Of a DNA stretch of 64,000 nucleotides, positions 10,669 to 25,600 are shown one piece after another. Origin of the DNA: Progne subis subis. Taxonomy: Eukaryota > Chordata > Aves > Passeriformes > Hirundinidae. Positions within the stretch are counted from its first letter, which is position 1. The number at the start of each line of letters is the position of its first letter. The notes below the pieces were generated by a model, which saw only the letters and a program-made list of their open reading frames with translations, made no database searches and was not told the DNA's origin. Location of the stretch: contig JAKJHU010000034.1 in assembly GCA_022316685.1 (NCBI GenBank), positions 1,488,001-1,552,000 on the forward strand, read 5' to 3'. A program made the position numbers and the translations under genes.

Positions 10669-13600
10669 GTGGTGGTTGTTGTTGTTTTTGTTGTTGTAGG
10701 GGTTTTTTTCTTTGTTTGTTTGGGGGTTTTGTTTTGTTTTTTTTAAATGAGTGAACTGGTGAAAATGGGAAGAACTAGGACAAACTTCAGGGCACAGACA
10801 CCTTTTTTAGGTGAATTTGCACAGTAGGTCGAAGCATGTAACTGTGAGCATAAAAAAAAGCATTTGATTTGGGAGGAAAGCAGTTTCTAGTAGTAAAATG
10901 CAATTTGTAGCTGCTCAAGCCCGGTTAGGATGTCTTTGTGTTACCAGTGTCTGTTATTAATGTTTCACGTTGTTTGGCCATTACGACTCTTCCTGGGTTT
11001 CCTTTTAGTAACATTCCCTAGGGAAAACTGCTCTCCTGACTACCAGAAAAAATGAGGTTTCTAATTATAGGCTTGCTTTGGAGCCAAAATGTTTAGGTTT
11101 GTGTTTGACATGTAGTCGTGAAACTTTTTTTAAAAAAGGCAACTAAAAATATCCAGTAATGTTTTGTTCTTTTTTTTAATCCATTTGGCAGTCAATGAAT
11201 ATTATGGGATAAACATTGTCGCAACTGAAATACTTGAAAGTTAAGAGCTGAAGGAATGACTAGGGTAGAGATTGTGTCTATTTTAAGCCCACATCACTGT
11301 TACAGTAAACTAGTGGTCCTTATTTTGTGTTTTTGCCTCACTCTTCTCTTGGAGCACTTGATGTGGCGTGTGTGTCAGTAGCTTGGAGGGTCCATTTTGT
11401 GGTGAACGCTTAAGTCCCCTGCTGGTGTCTGACCGCCTCTGGAGGTGAGATGAGATGAGATTTGTGCTCTGTGCAAAGGATGCTGATTGCTGTACGCTGG
11501 TTTATCATCACAGTTGGTTCTTGGAATCATCGGTTTAAATTTTAAGGACTTAACTGTATGAAATGGTAGCTACTAGTGCACACAAACGTTTAAGAAGGTT
11601 TAGGAGAGATGGATTAACATACTGTCCTAATCACAGTTCAGGTCACTAAAACATGTGATGTTAGATTCAGCAATTTAAGTGTCATGAGTGCAGCACCAGG
11701 GGCAGGTAGTATTGAGATTAGTTGAGTAACTCAACCTTTCCACTCTTCTCTTTAGTCTATTGTATTAATACTATATTAAGTGTGTCTCAGGCAGTTACTT
11801 TTGTATAAACTTTGGGAGCACAAACAATGTGTTAGTACCTTTGTTATTGACATTTATTTAAATATCACTGGAGAAACCCTGATTATTTATTTTTCCTTTT
11901 GTTGGAGAAAAAAAGGCTTTGATTCACTTGGCGGAGTCTTGAGGTACAGTAGCTAGGCTTCACAGTTAGATCAGGAGCACTTAGTAAGTGTGGGTATTTT
12001 GTGAATGAAGTGATGGTAGTTGAGTTGGGATAATTGTGAAGGTTTAAGTGCAAAGCAGAAGGGCAGAGCTGTGGAGTTTTGCTGAAGTCAGAGAGTATTG
12101 GGCACCTGTAGCTTTATGGTCCAAAATGTTTAGACTTGTGCTTCTTTAGACACATGTGAATAGACATGCAGACTCAAAGAGTTTTCTTTTAACTAAAGAG
12201 TCTGGTGAATCCAGGAAAGTGCTCTGCAGAGCAACAGAGCTAAAGGTCATCTGAATACACTAAAGAGATTAAAAAAAAAAAAAACTGCAAACAATAAAAA
12301 GTTGCTTAATGAGAAAATTTGATACCTCCTTTTCATGATCTGTTATTTCAGGTGTAGATCAGTGTGTAAGAATAATATCAGAATGACCATTTTGGAAGAG
12401 GATCTTGCTGATTAACATTTAGCTACTGCAAGAGCAAAATTATGAAGAAAAACTAAAGTAGAAACTGATGCTACAGTTTGTCTCTTCTGTAAAAAATCAG
12501 TGGCACCAGTGCTGACTTAACAGTTGCAAACCCTACTGGCTCATGGGTTGGGCACAAAGGATCAGAGTGAATGGGTTAACATCACAGGCTGGCAGCTGGT
12601 CTCTATGGAGCTCTGAAGGGTTCCATCCTCAGCCCAGAGCTTGTCCACGTCTTTGTTAATGACTTGGATCCAGGACTGGAAGGAATATGAAATAAATTGT
12701 CAGTGACACTAAATTGAGAGGAGCTGTTGAGTCCTTCAGAGGCGGAGAAACACTGGTAAATTAGAGATGGGCAATCACCAACTGTATGAAATTTAACAAG
12801 GGCAAGTTAAACTTCAAGATTGCAAGATGTTCCACCTGGGCTGGGGCAACCCTGGATGTATGGACAGACTGGGGAATGAGAGGCTGGAGAGCAGCACTGC
12901 AGAAAAGGACCTGGTGGCCTGGTCCATGGGAAGTTGAACATGAGTCAGCAGTGACCTGGCAGCCAGGAGGGCAAACCCTGTCCTGGGGGTTGCATCAGGC
13001 ACAGCATTGCCAGCCGGGCAAGGGAGGAGATTATCCCGCTCTGCTCTGCACTGGGGCAGCCTCACCTGAAGAGCTGGGGGCTGTTTTGGGCAATATAAGG
13101 AAGATATTGCCTGAAACTGTAAGGAATGGGCACAGTGTAGGAAGATGTTGAGCTATTGGAGAGTGTCCAAAGGGGGGCAGTGAAGATGTTGAACAGTCTT
13201 GAGGGAAAGCTGTATGAGGAGTGCCTGAGGTCACTTGATCTGTTCAACCTGGAGAATGGGAGACTGAGGGGAGAGTTCATTGCCATCTTCAATTTCTTTA
13301 TGATGGGAAATGGGGGGCAGGTAATGATCACTCTTGTAACCAGTGACAGGATTCAAGGGTATGGCCTGAATGTGTGTCAGGGGGAGGCTCAGGATACATA
13401 TCAGTAAAAGGTTCTTCACTCAGAGGGTGGACAGGTTAGGTTCCCCAGGGAAGTGGTCACAGCACCAAGCCTGACAGAGTTCAAGAAATGTTTGGACAAT
13501 GCTCTCAGGCACTTGTTGTGATGCTTGGATTCTTATGTAGGGTCAAGAGTTGGGCTTTGGTGGTCCTTGTGGGTCCCTTTCAACTCTGGATATTCTATGA

Positions 13601-16600
13601 TTCTAAATAAACTTATTAACAGAGAATTTTGGATTAGGATGCTTGGTATGTAATGCAGCATTTGCCTGTGACACTCTACCAGTGAGTCAAGACAAGCAAT
13701 GTAAACTTTGTGCGGAGAGACATGAGAATGACAGGTCTCTTGTTAAGCTCTGCTCATGGCTAGGCAGATAAGGCCAATGTGCAGGCAGCACTCTGGGCCA
13801 GGCTATTCAGTATATCCTGCACATCGTTCTTAGGTAGAAATAGTAGGGATGTTATGGATGCATGCTCACATTTAAAAAAAATAATTGTATTTTACCTATA
13901 TATTTACACAAAATATTTAGATATATATATATATATAAATCTGACATGTACACATATGGATTTTTGCCTTTTGAGACCAACATTCAGGAAGGGTCTTAAA
14001 ACCAGCAGTCCCACAGATGCTAGAGGTATGCCTTGATGGGACTGAAGCTAGCCCAGCTGTCCTCCCTGCAGTTTCAGTGCAGCTCTTACCTGACTACTGC
14101 ATTGTCAGGCTTTTGTATGGGTGCAGGTGCCTGTATCAAAGCACATGTGTTTCTGTAGACAGGTATGAATTGACTTGGGGTGAGTAATTGCTGCTTTCTT
14201 TTTGGCATGCTTGCTGTTCTGTGAGGTTGATGAAATACTGCAGACAGTTTTGAGGAGAGTGTTTCCTATGCAGACATGTATTTCACTATGCTGAGTAGCC
14301 ACATGTGATTTATGTAGCAGTTAAGAATGCTTTCTAGTTACTCATCTGTGTGTGTGTGCTGGAGAGGAATTCGTGTTCCTGTATGCAGAGGAATCTATGC
14401 TGTGCTTAAAATAATAGTAAAAGCAGCAGTGGTTCATCTGCCTCTGAGGATGCATCAAATATTGATGTTTGGTATGTAGGAGTACTTGGTGTGCCAGTTG
14501 CCAGCTTCTCTGTCTCACTATTTACCCACTAAGTAATTGTGGAAAGTGCTGTTTTCACACATGTTTATTTTATAAATTATATGAAATAATATACTGGGGG
14601 TAAATTACAAAGGCAGTTGTCTCTAATCTTTTATAGATATCCCTGTTATCCATAGTTAGGACTGCTTGTATTGTGATCTGTCTCCTCACTGGTCCAAGGT
14701 GAGGTTGAGTGCATAGATGCACAGTCTAACCGTGCTATACTCTTCCTCATAGTGCACAGTCCTTGTGTCTTGTGTTTGCAGTACACAGTCAATACAGTCT
14801 CTCCAAAGCCTGATTGGTAATAATAAAAACTGACTATCAAGTTCTTCTCTGACTGAACATGATAGTTTGCCAAATATTTAAATGCTTAATTTTATTTCTG
14901 CTGAAGCAGGAGTCCCATGATTTGACTTGTTCCACCTGAAGTAAAGTTTGTAATAGAAAAATTTGTTAATACTTCATAAGTAGCTTAACACCTTTATTGG
15001 TGGTTGATAACCTCTGTTGTAGAGGACTTTGTTTCTGTGACTTCTTATATACAGTTGTGCCTAGGTCACACTAGCCTGTAAAGCTGAAAAAGTTTAGACC
15101 AGATGTTTCATTTTGAGCATTATTTTTCTCTTAGTGGGTTTCTCTCTTCTGAAGAATTGGGCTCCTCAAGATCAAAGCCTGCTCGTCTTGCTGTTCAATC
15201 CACCAGCAACTTGATTTAGTGTGTTCACTTAGATACATAAGCTGAGATTGTGGAAGTATTTTTGTTCAGAGCTGCTCATTTAATTGTAAAATATTCTCAT
15301 AGTTTGTATGAGAAGCATCTGGTAAAGCCATATAAACTCCAGCAACTGCAGTAGGGATTTCAGCATGACCCATTGTGATTGTGTGTGCAGAAACTGGCAT
15401 GTTCTTTGACACTGCCTGAAAAATTAAGAATTTGGAGGTTGTGTATTGCATAATGGGAGAATTGGTCTGCATTGTTTCTCCTCATGTTTTAAATTAGTAA
15501 GTTCAAGGGTCAGTATTATTGACATTAGCATAAGAGTGCAAATTTTCAAAACAGGTGAAATTTGAACTACTGTATTACAATTTTTTATTAAATTATTGAT
15601 ATGTTAAAAAATTATGTAGTATAGGCATAGAGATATGTCTTATGTTACCCTTTATGATGAAATATGTAAAAAAACCCCAACCCCATTTTTTTGTGTCTTT
15701 GATTAGCTTGCAAGTAGTAGAAAAGTTGACATGTGGCACATGACCTAGGCTGTGCCTAAGGTGCACAGCAGGTATGTGCTATAGCCAGCTGCAGGAACTG
15801 ATCCACCAGCTTTCCAGACTGGTGACTTAAAGAATGGTCAGCCCCTTTTTTGTTACCGTGCATGAGTGTTTAACTTTGAAAAGCAATGGAGAGAGAGGGT
15901 TTCTTAAGAAGTATTCTGGATCTATCCGGTTAGACTAAGCGTTGGAAGACCAAGGAACAGAAATATGAGCAGGAGGGAAGTTCTTTTAAATCCTGTCACA
16001 TGTACAGGCTCCCCATTTCCATCACTAGAAGTACTTAGATCCAAAAATTAGACCTATGTGATGGCTGTGATTTAGCCAGGGTAAATGCTGCAGAAAGGGG
16101 GTGCTCTAGAAAACTGCTAAAATAAATCACTTACTTGCCATGTGGCATGGGCTTGGCAGCTGAGAGCTAGAAATAGGTACAACTTTTATATTTGTTAGTG
16201 AGGGAGGAGGAGAAGGAAGGAATTTTTGTGTACAAGACTTGCTCCATCTCTTGAAGGATAATATGAGCGCTTATTGACTGCTGAGAGCAAACTGAAGTAA
16301 ATTTTCTTGCATGTATGTGAGGCATGGTAAAAGTCATTTAAGATGAAATTTGTGACTCTGTCTTTTAGGAGCTCTGATGGAAAGAAGGAAGAGAGAGTAT
16401 TTTATCTGTCCTGCTGTAAGTGCAGGCTAAAAAATTGCCCGTTCATGTATCTGGTTTTTTCCCCGCTCCGGGCGGGAGAGGACCTCTGGCTAGCTCGGTC
16501 AACACAGATACAGATGTTTCCAGTTCGCTTCGGCTTCGGCTTAGCAGTTAGACCCCGTATGTTGAGACAGTCAACAGCAGCAGAAGAGAAAAGGACAGTT

Positions 16601-19600
16601 CTGCACCACCACACGTTCATATTTATGCACACAGGATTGATGTCTTATGTCCTGTGGAAAGCTACATAGCTTAACCAAAAGTTCATGCTTGAGGCAGTTG
16701 CTCCATTAGGTACCCACATAGAAGTGCCGGCAGTGTAAGAGCAGCAGTCAAGGGAACATTAGTTGTGCAGACAACCTCATGCAAGCAGTAACCAGACTCC
16801 CATGTAATCTGTGCAAGAGAAATCTGCTTTATTAAGGGGAACTTGAGCTTTAATGAATTCTGGTCATGATACTCACAGCTTTCATGGAGCCTAACTTAGC
16901 ACAGTGTTACTTTTCTACTGCACTGTCTACATAAATTTGTAACTCTAAAGTCTGATTTCTGTATTTAGAAGTTTATCCAGATCTTTGGGTTAATTTTCAT
17001 GTAAAATTAATATTAGGGAGAGTTTGCAGTTTTTACATGTGTTATCAGGTCAGCTTAAGATGAACTGGGAGTATTTAACTTGATATTCAGAGACACTTTA
17101 TTTGTTGATTTAAGGGAATGCCTTTTTCCCCTTCTAAGAATATGGGATACAAGGTGATAAGTAATGTTAGGAGTCTTAATCAGTTCTTTCTGTAATTAAG
17201 AAAAATTAGCTGCTTTTAGACAGCAGATTCACAGTAGCTAGTTAAGATAGTCTTATGGAGTGGGGCTATTGTAGAGTTCAAAGACTGGAATATCTTTTGT
17301 TGTATTTGGTAATATAATTTAGTTATTTCCCTGGAGAAGTGACTCTTAAAATACTGTATTACTTTAGTTACCTTTTAATTCACTGTAGTGGTAAGAGATT
17401 ACTGCATATACATATGAATGTCAAAGGGGAGAGCAAAGCTTCTGGACATCAGTCAGATAATCCTCTGAATCAGATAATCACATTATTTTAAATTTAATTT
17501 TCCTATTCTCATTGAATATAAAGTTGCATTAATTTATGTGATTAGTTGCCTTTCTTAAGTTTTTTCTTCGGTCTCTGTGATTATGGAAAAAATTTTCCTG
17601 AACAATTTCCTATACCCCCCCTTTTTCTTTTTTTCCAAGGTCCTACCCGAGCAAGAGCTTGTTTTATTCTTTGAGTGCTAACTACTTTCCCTTCTTCTTT
17701 AAGTCTGAGACTGACTCACGCTGCTGTTGCTTGTAACAATTATAACAAGAATTGGTGATAAATCTAAATACTTTAAATATTCTCTATATCAACTGCTCAG
17801 TATTGCTTTGGGGTCTGATTCAAGCTTCATGGGAACAAGTTTGTTTTCATAGAAATTGAAAAATGGTATTAGTGTTCAGCTGACCATATGATCTACTGCT
17901 CTGAACTTTTGTTGGTCCCTTGCTGGCCTAGGAGGTATTTTTACTGCTTTAAAAATAGTATAATGTTAGCAATATAAAATTCAGCTTAACTAAAACCACC
18001 ATGTATAAAATTCAGCTTAACTGAAACCACCATGTTTAAAGTATGTTAAAGAAGATAGTTTCTATAAGACTTTTAATTCTGTGCTGTAAATTACAGCTTT
18101 TTTCATGAGTGAATATTCAGTAGATTGTTTTGTCAAAGAGTATAATAGTTGGGAGAATGTTCTTATTGCTGACTCAAACTTGTGAGCAACAGGACTTCAT
18201 TAAGTAGATTTGACTGTGAGCTTCTGGCTTTTTGTTGCTCTGGTCAGAATTCTTGATCTGTGAAACGAAGCAGACAGTTCCTGTGTTTAGTATGGTGAGA
18301 TTTTTATATTCTGGATTAGACTGGGTGCCAATTAGCCAGCCACTGTTTACCTTTCACAGTGTAGACAGTTCCTACATCTTAGACCTGGTCACAGCCTATA
18401 TAACATTATCCCAAATAAAAGCCAAGTATTTAGGCAAGGTGGAGAACCAGTGATGCTTTGTAAATCTAAGTGGCTCTGTTGTTAACAGGGCATATTCCAA
18501 CCAGGTTTCTCTTTTGGTTTGTTAAACCATAGGGCACTTGTGATTGCCTTGATACTGTGATAGGAGGTTATTATAAAGGTTGGATAGAAGGTTGTTATTA
18601 AATACAGAAGTAATTCCTGATATATATACCTTTCTCAAGTTCTGAATAAGAATGGAACTGTCTGTAAAACAGTAATCCTTAAGAAGTGTCAAGCTATCAG
18701 AAGATCAAGTAAGTTGGTTCAAAACATGGCAGGCTGTGTAATGCAAATTTGTTTGACTTCTTTCTGATCACCAAATCATAGTGAGGTTCCTGGGAGTTTA
18801 ATTTTGTGTTTTGTCACCAAAAAGCCACTTTCTCTCACCTGTGCTGGAGATGAACTTGGGAAGTGTGTTTTCAGGTGGCAAAGTTATTGGCAGCACCTCC
18901 GTGGTTTGGCTCACTCCTGTTGGGTGTCCTTGGTTTTCCGGTTGCTGTTATGCTGTTCCTGACTGGCAGCAGTGGAGCTTTTAGGGAGGAGTCTTACATC
19001 TGTTGAGCTGAAGCCTATGGAAGAATGAATTTTCTTCTCTTACTGTGCTCCCCTGGAAGGGGTCGTCCCAGTTGCAAGGAGAGCTCTAGGTACAGTGGAA
19101 ATCTGTACTTTGATAGTCATAGCAGTTGAGGATTCGAATATCCAGACCTGTTACATTGTTCCGCATGTTCCTGTGACTGAGGGGTGATGTGTCTTAATAC
19201 AAATCTTGGAGGATTTAAATAACTTACAGATTATTCCAGTAGAACAGAAGTTACATATTTAGAAGTATCTTTGTAAAGATCTTCTGTGTTTGCCCAGTCA
19301 TGGGCAAGAATGATTGATAGAGTTGTATCACAGGTTTTGTTTTATGGCTAGAGTTTCTACGCTGACAGCTGCTTTGGAATTCATGTGAATGTGTTCACAT
19401 GGTGGGAAGCTTATCTCAGGATGGGTCAACATCACTGTTTATATTGTGCTAAAAGGTTGATATGTGAAGTGAAACATCAAAGCACTTTCTAATGCTCTGA
19501 ACTTTAAAACTCACAGTTAATGTAATTAAAAAATAATTAAAGGCACATCTTTCCCCACCCCTGAATGCAGACCCCAAATATTCTTCAAAGCATATTTGAT

Positions 19601-22600
19601 TTTAATGATTTGGCTTTTTTTAACTTGCCACTGGCATATAAAGATGAAGCTTTGAGTTGCACTGATAATACATTACTAGTGCAATAGGTGTTTGCCTCCT
19701 AAGACAGTAAAATGACATGTACTGTGGAAATAGCCTCATATTAAAAAATATAAATTCATAAACCTAGTGATTTTTCCTCTAGCAGTCTAAGTTCATGATA
19801 CACTTCTTTTTTAGTGATTTATAGCTTAAACTAGCTCCTGAAGCAGCTTGGTGAAGTGTGTGTTATGGAATGCTAGCATACCACCCTTGTTTTTTCATTT
19901 TTTTTCTTCTTTTGTCTCCTCCCACTTGAATTCTAATGAAGGGTCCTGTTTTAAAATGAGTTTGATTTTAAAACAGTCTTTATGGGTGGAAAAAAATCAT
20001 GTATTATGTAATATAGATTTATTGCACTAAGTAGTTGTGAGTATGTTATGTGGAGGAAATAGGATGGGAGCTCCATGCTACTTGTCTGGATTTAACAAGT
20101 AGTAACCTATATATTTTCATCTTCAGAGATCTGTCTGGAAGATAAAGTTGAAAAAAAACAACCTTTCAGAAGGCATTTCACATTTGGTAATAATTGTGTC
20201 AGAAACAAAAGGCAGTGGAGAGGGGTATTTTTTTTTATAAGGGTTATTAAAGCTAGCATTGGTATTTCTTTATGTTGTAGGTATGGGCATTATGGTGCGC
20301 TAAGGACAGTGTCTTGGTCTTGTCACCCCAAGACAGGCAGTCATTAGGAATGTGGTGCCATTCCCTGGTTATGGGAAGGAACTGTGTTTTTTAGGTACTT
20401 GCAGAGATCCTTTCTCATTCTGGACATGCTTCTGAGTAATGTGCTCTGGGAGACCCTGCTTGAATGGGGAGGTTGGACTAGAAAAGCTCCAGTAGTCCCT
20501 TCCAACTTGACTCATTCTGTGATTCTTCCCTATCTCCTTGCTGTGTGCTTCCAAATGAATCTCAATCTGCCCTTACAGAGAAATCCAAACTTTGTTCTGA
20601 CTGTTCCCAACAGAAAAGTGAACAAATCTGAAATATGGTGGGGATGCCATGCTGAAACTGAGCTGGAATTGGATCCCATTCTCTTTCAGATGTGTAACAC
20701 CAGAACATAACTTTCATGGTCAGCACTTGCTCTATTCCCTCTTTGTTGTTTTTGTGGTTTCAGTGCACTTCCATGGCTGCATGCTCACAAGGATATCGTC
20801 TAACCTACAACAGTAATTGGATTGCTAACCTGCACAGGGTGTCTGTAAATAGGTAGTGGGTTTTTTTGTGTTCATAACTTCACCATACATAACTTTTGGT
20901 GAAGCAAAACATCTTGGTGAAAACATGATAAACTAAATGTTAAATTTAGGTAAGTTGTTTTAAGATATAGAAGGTCAAAACACAGGCCTGGTGAAACTCA
21001 CGGCACTCCCATTTGTTTTGGGTGTTTCATAGAAGGGGGGTGCCAAGTACTGCTGGGTTTCCAGTCTCCTAGATTTATCCTATGAACCACAGGGAACATG
21101 TGATGTCTCACAAGGTAGAACAGAAAGGATCATCACGGAGCAGTTAATCCTACCTCTGTTGTTCATGCCCTGTCACATCTCAGCCACACACCTACAAGGT
21201 GGATGCTGCAGGTTGAAGGCTGTTTCAGTGTGGCTGCCATTGCTTGAGCAGAGGGTGTGGTTCCACTGAAGCTTCAGTTTAATTAAGGTAGGTTTTTGTT
21301 CAGATGCATTCCTTGAATCATATCTCTCTGTGGTTGCAAGAGATACAGCTCTGGTGCTAGAGCAGATGGAGGAATGTGCAACTGGGGAAACTGAGAGGGT
21401 GGGACCGCAAGAGACAGGGCTTAGCTGGTGGAGCTGCGCTTTGGAAGAGAAGCCCCAGCTGATCATGTAGTGAAGATGTGCCTTAGAGTGTTGGACAGAT
21501 TTCTTAACTTGATAGACATGATACAGGTAGGCAGAAGGCAAAGAAATCTGGGTATTTTGGTTTTGTGTGGTTTTGGTTTGGCTTTTTTTTTCGTGTTTGT
21601 TTTTATTCTTTTAATGAATAATGGTTCTGAAAGGAAGAAGACAGTAGAACTCCTTGAATGGAAAATATGGTTTATGCTTTGGTATCTGACAGAAAGGAGT
21701 GCAGCTAATAGGATTGCAGTGTAAACCTTGGATTTACTTGCAGGTTCTTGATTTTCAAAATACATGCATTTGTGTACTTCTAGCTCTTTGTATTTTCTGT
21801 GGCTTTAGAATCCTTCCTTAATAGTTCCCTATAACAGGTTTAGTGGGCCAGCTCATCTGTTTGGAGAATAAAGTTAAGGGCAGTATTTTGAACATGTATT
21901 GAAATGTATTTTAAATGTTATGCCATACCAAGAGGTAACTGCACTCTTTCCTATGCCTTGACCAACTTCAGTCTCCAGCTGTTGTAAGATTTTTCCACTG
22001 CAAGTGTGAGCCTGTTGATGGAAATTGGGTGTTAGTCTTTTGCTTGTTGTCTTGCTTGCCAGTTTTGAGGGACGGTTGGAAGGGATTTATTAATGTTTGA
22101 CAAATGTATCATCAGTATCTATTTCATGCCACTTCATAAAAAGTTTCACAGCTGAAACTGTCTGCCTGTGGTAATGATTGTTGTAATCAACCTTTTGCCA
22201 TGATTTTGTGTTGTTGTTTTTGGCTTTACTGGTTATGGTATGAACTGCACTTACTGCTGTTTTTAACAAGTGTAAATATGGGCAGCTTTTTGGATGTAAC
22301 TGCTTGAGAGGAAGAAAGTTTCTTTTGCTGGATAGAAGACAGAAAAATGTACGTGAAGAAGCTACAGCAAGGGAGGAGGCAGCTGCTCTCAGCAGGAGAT
22401 CTTGCTCTGCTGGTGGACCCCTGGAAAAAGAGAAGGCAGGCCTGTGCCCTCCTGCCTTTCTTTAATCATAGAATGGGGACATTTGAGCATCTTGACTTTT
22501 GACTGTTTAATAATTTAATTTGCTTGTTTTAAGAAGGGAGAACATTACCTGGTTCGCTTCTGGACAAACTGGAAGGCTACATCATGGTTTCATGGTTGTT

Positions 22601-25600
22601 TCTCTATTTTTTTTCTTATTTTCTTCTTCTCCCCCAAAAGACTGATGATAACAAATAGGACAGATGAATAAGGCACTAGTGTTATCAGGATCATGGTAAA
22701 TAGCAGAGCTGTGCATGCTATTAATGTAAGAAAAGTATGAAGTTTAAAAAATTCATAAAATGATACCTCATTACATGGCAGATTAGATCTGTTTTTTTAC
22801 CTTGGTTGTTTTTGTTGTATGAGACACATGATGTTCCCTCCCTTCCTTGTTCTCTTAGATCTTTCTCTTAGAAATGTATGAATCTGCTTCAGGTTCTTTG
22901 TTAAAACAAACAAGGATCAAGTATGGACGGATACCAGCAGACTGGAGAGCACCAGCAGGAGCAGAAGGACCAAAACCTGACTGGCATTGCCAAGACCTGG
23001 AAGCATTTGATGGTTTTTTGGGGGCAATCTCATTTTGTAATAGTCTCTGAACTTGGCCCTTAGGTGAATAGAGTGCACTGGAGCACTGAGAAATCTGTGT
23101 GAGTACTGAGATCTGTGCATAATCAGTTTTGGTTCTGCCAATTAATAATTTTTTTTTAGAAAGTAATTGCAAAGTCGGTTTTATTATTATTGAAGCCTGG
23201 AAAAGTGAGCCATTGGACTCAAAGAGCATATGTGTGTTTTAGTCCTGAGGAGAAATGGGGTGTCCAAGTCAGGGTGAGGAGACCAGGTGACAGTGCATGG
23301 CCTCTGTCTCTTCCTTCTTCCCTGGCTCAAAGGTTCTCTGTGTGTAGCACTTACGTGAAAAATTAGATCTCTGGGCAAAGGGCTGATGTGAGCAGGTGTA
23401 AGAACCCCTGTGAATGGCCCAGCTCACTGGTATGGCTGTCCCCACTCCCAGCAGGCACTTCCCTCATGTCAGTGCAGTGTGCTGGCTTTGATGAGGGGTT
23501 CCTGCCATGGCCTTGGAGAATAGGCTCTTCTGCTCTCCAGAGAGCTCTGCCATGACCTGGATACAGGATAAGGTGTCTGGGTAAACAAAGTGCCTGGAAG
23601 AAAAGGGAGAGCTCTGGGTTAGCTTCTGTGCAGGTGAGGGATGCTGGAGTTGGAAGGAGACTGTGAGCCCTGTAGTTTGAGTGTTCAGTTCATTGTGGTT
23701 AGCAGTGCAGGAAGCTGGAGAGCCAGCATGCCTGGCTTCTTATCCCGAGAGAGGAGTCCAGACACCTGAACAGCAAGGAGGATGTCTCAGAGAGCACCTG
23801 CTGGCACCTGGATTGGAGGTTTGCACACGTGCTGGGTGCTCTGGGTGATCTCAGTGGGGCTGGTGGCCACGTGGAGGTGGTGGTCTGTGTTGCAGCAGTG
23901 CAGGTGTTGGGTTGGTGGAAGCTCTGAAGATGCTGACCTGATCTGAATGATGAGTCTAGTCTGTGCTATACAAACAGTGATGTTTATGAGAGCAGCTTAT
24001 GTATGAGGAAAGGTGTGCGGGGTGTTTTTGTCATCTTTTCTTCCAGTGAGTGTTTTGTTGTGTGTCAGAACTGGCTGGACAAGCTTTATGCTGATACCAT
24101 CAACTTAACTTTTGTGTGTTCTTTTAAACCTCTTCCTTGGTGACTGTGATGCCTGAAGAGGTCATAAAACAATACCTGGCTGGATGCAAATGCTTTTCAT
24201 ATGATTTTTATCACTACCACTTACTAGACATCTCTTAAGCAAGCCTATTTATAAGCATTGGTATGTTGGTTAATTATTAACTGTAAATCCCTCCTGTTTG
24301 CTGCTTGGAGGCTTGAGGATAGTTGCTGATGGTGGACAGGTAGTTTAAATGTTCATGCAGAAGTCCAGAAACCGCAGCCTAATATTAGTCCTGTTGACTT
24401 CTTTTGCAGTATTAGCTGGATATCCTTAAGAGTTTAGATGTAGTTTAAAAGTGAAAGTCCTTTTTGTCAGTGTGACTGTGCTGGAAATCAAACTGACTTT
24501 CTCCAGCAGCCCTCAGGATGCTTTGGTAGTTCTTCAGAGAACTTGTTTGGAAGTAAATGTAGAAAGTATAATTTTTTTTCTCCTGAGTTAACACAACAGA
24601 TAAATTAAGTATATAGTAAATATAACAGTATTTAAAAATCTGGGTGTTGACAAACAGTGAAAGTGGGTGAGAGACTGAAATTTGTAAAGCTACTGTCCAC
24701 TAATTGCACTTTTGTATCACATGTTTGCCAGTAAAATGAAAAAACTGCATCATTTAATTTTTGGCTAGACAGGCAAATGCAGACCATGCAGTTGCATGGA
24801 AGTGTTTGCTCTGGCACCCTTCTTTGCTTATGAGAGTCTTTGCTTATGACCTGAATTCTGGGAAGGTATCCAAGCCCTATGCAGGCTGAAGTGCTTATCT
24901 CTTGAGTGTTTTCTTTTCTTTTGCACAACAGAATACACAGAACCGCTTAGCAAATGCAGACCTACTTAGCAAATGCCCATGCAATTATATCTCCATGTCC
25001 CATTTCAAACTCTCCTCCTGCCCCACCAAGGCTGTGCTTTTAAAGGTCTCTTCAATTCCACTTTGTTCTTTTCCCGTGAACCTTGATGATATCTCTTTTA
25101 TTCTCTTAGTTTGAAAATGTTCTTAGTTAATCTTACGGCTTATTTTCAAGGTGGCCTGTCATCTTACATTAATCTCTGAAGGAAAATTTAATTTTCTGAG
25201 CAAAACAAGTTGTCATCTGGTTTTATTTGAATAGTTGCACAACTAACGTAAGTGCATGAAGAATTTTTGCTTTTGCATCCATGTTACTGATGTAACAGTA
25301 GCCTCTTGAAGAAGCTGCCATGAGACTGGTGTTTCTGAAACTCTTGAACTCCCTTTTCATTGCTGCAAGAGAGTCATGTTGGAATAAAGGATCTGTGGTG
25401 CTCATGCAGAGCCCCTGTCTGCTGCTTGGGGAGGCTGCAAGCTCTTTGTGCATGGCACAAGTAGAAACGTGAGTGACAGAAGTGCGAGTGGGTTTGTGCT
25501 GTCTCTTAACGTAGTGTGTAGCGGTTTCAAAATCAGTTGTTGCTGTGGCGGAGGTATAGCTTAACACAAAACCTTACCTGACTTGCTGCTTGTGGTAGGA

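Noticed and set aside
12786..13407. Two plus-strand open frames (12786-13151 and 13156-13407) that look like a small gene pair
   Set aside because: Both lie inside the CR1 fragment and are shifted or broken pieces of its ORF2 end and 3' UTR, not a host gene.
19120..19160. GGATTCGAATATCC looks like a tRNA T-arm
   Set aside because: There is no matching A-box or cloverleaf upstream and no acceptor pairing.
22455..22500. AATCATAGAATGG resembles a reverse-oriented CR1 end
   Set aside because: Only the octamer-like start matches; the sequence that should follow in a minus-strand CR1 is absent.
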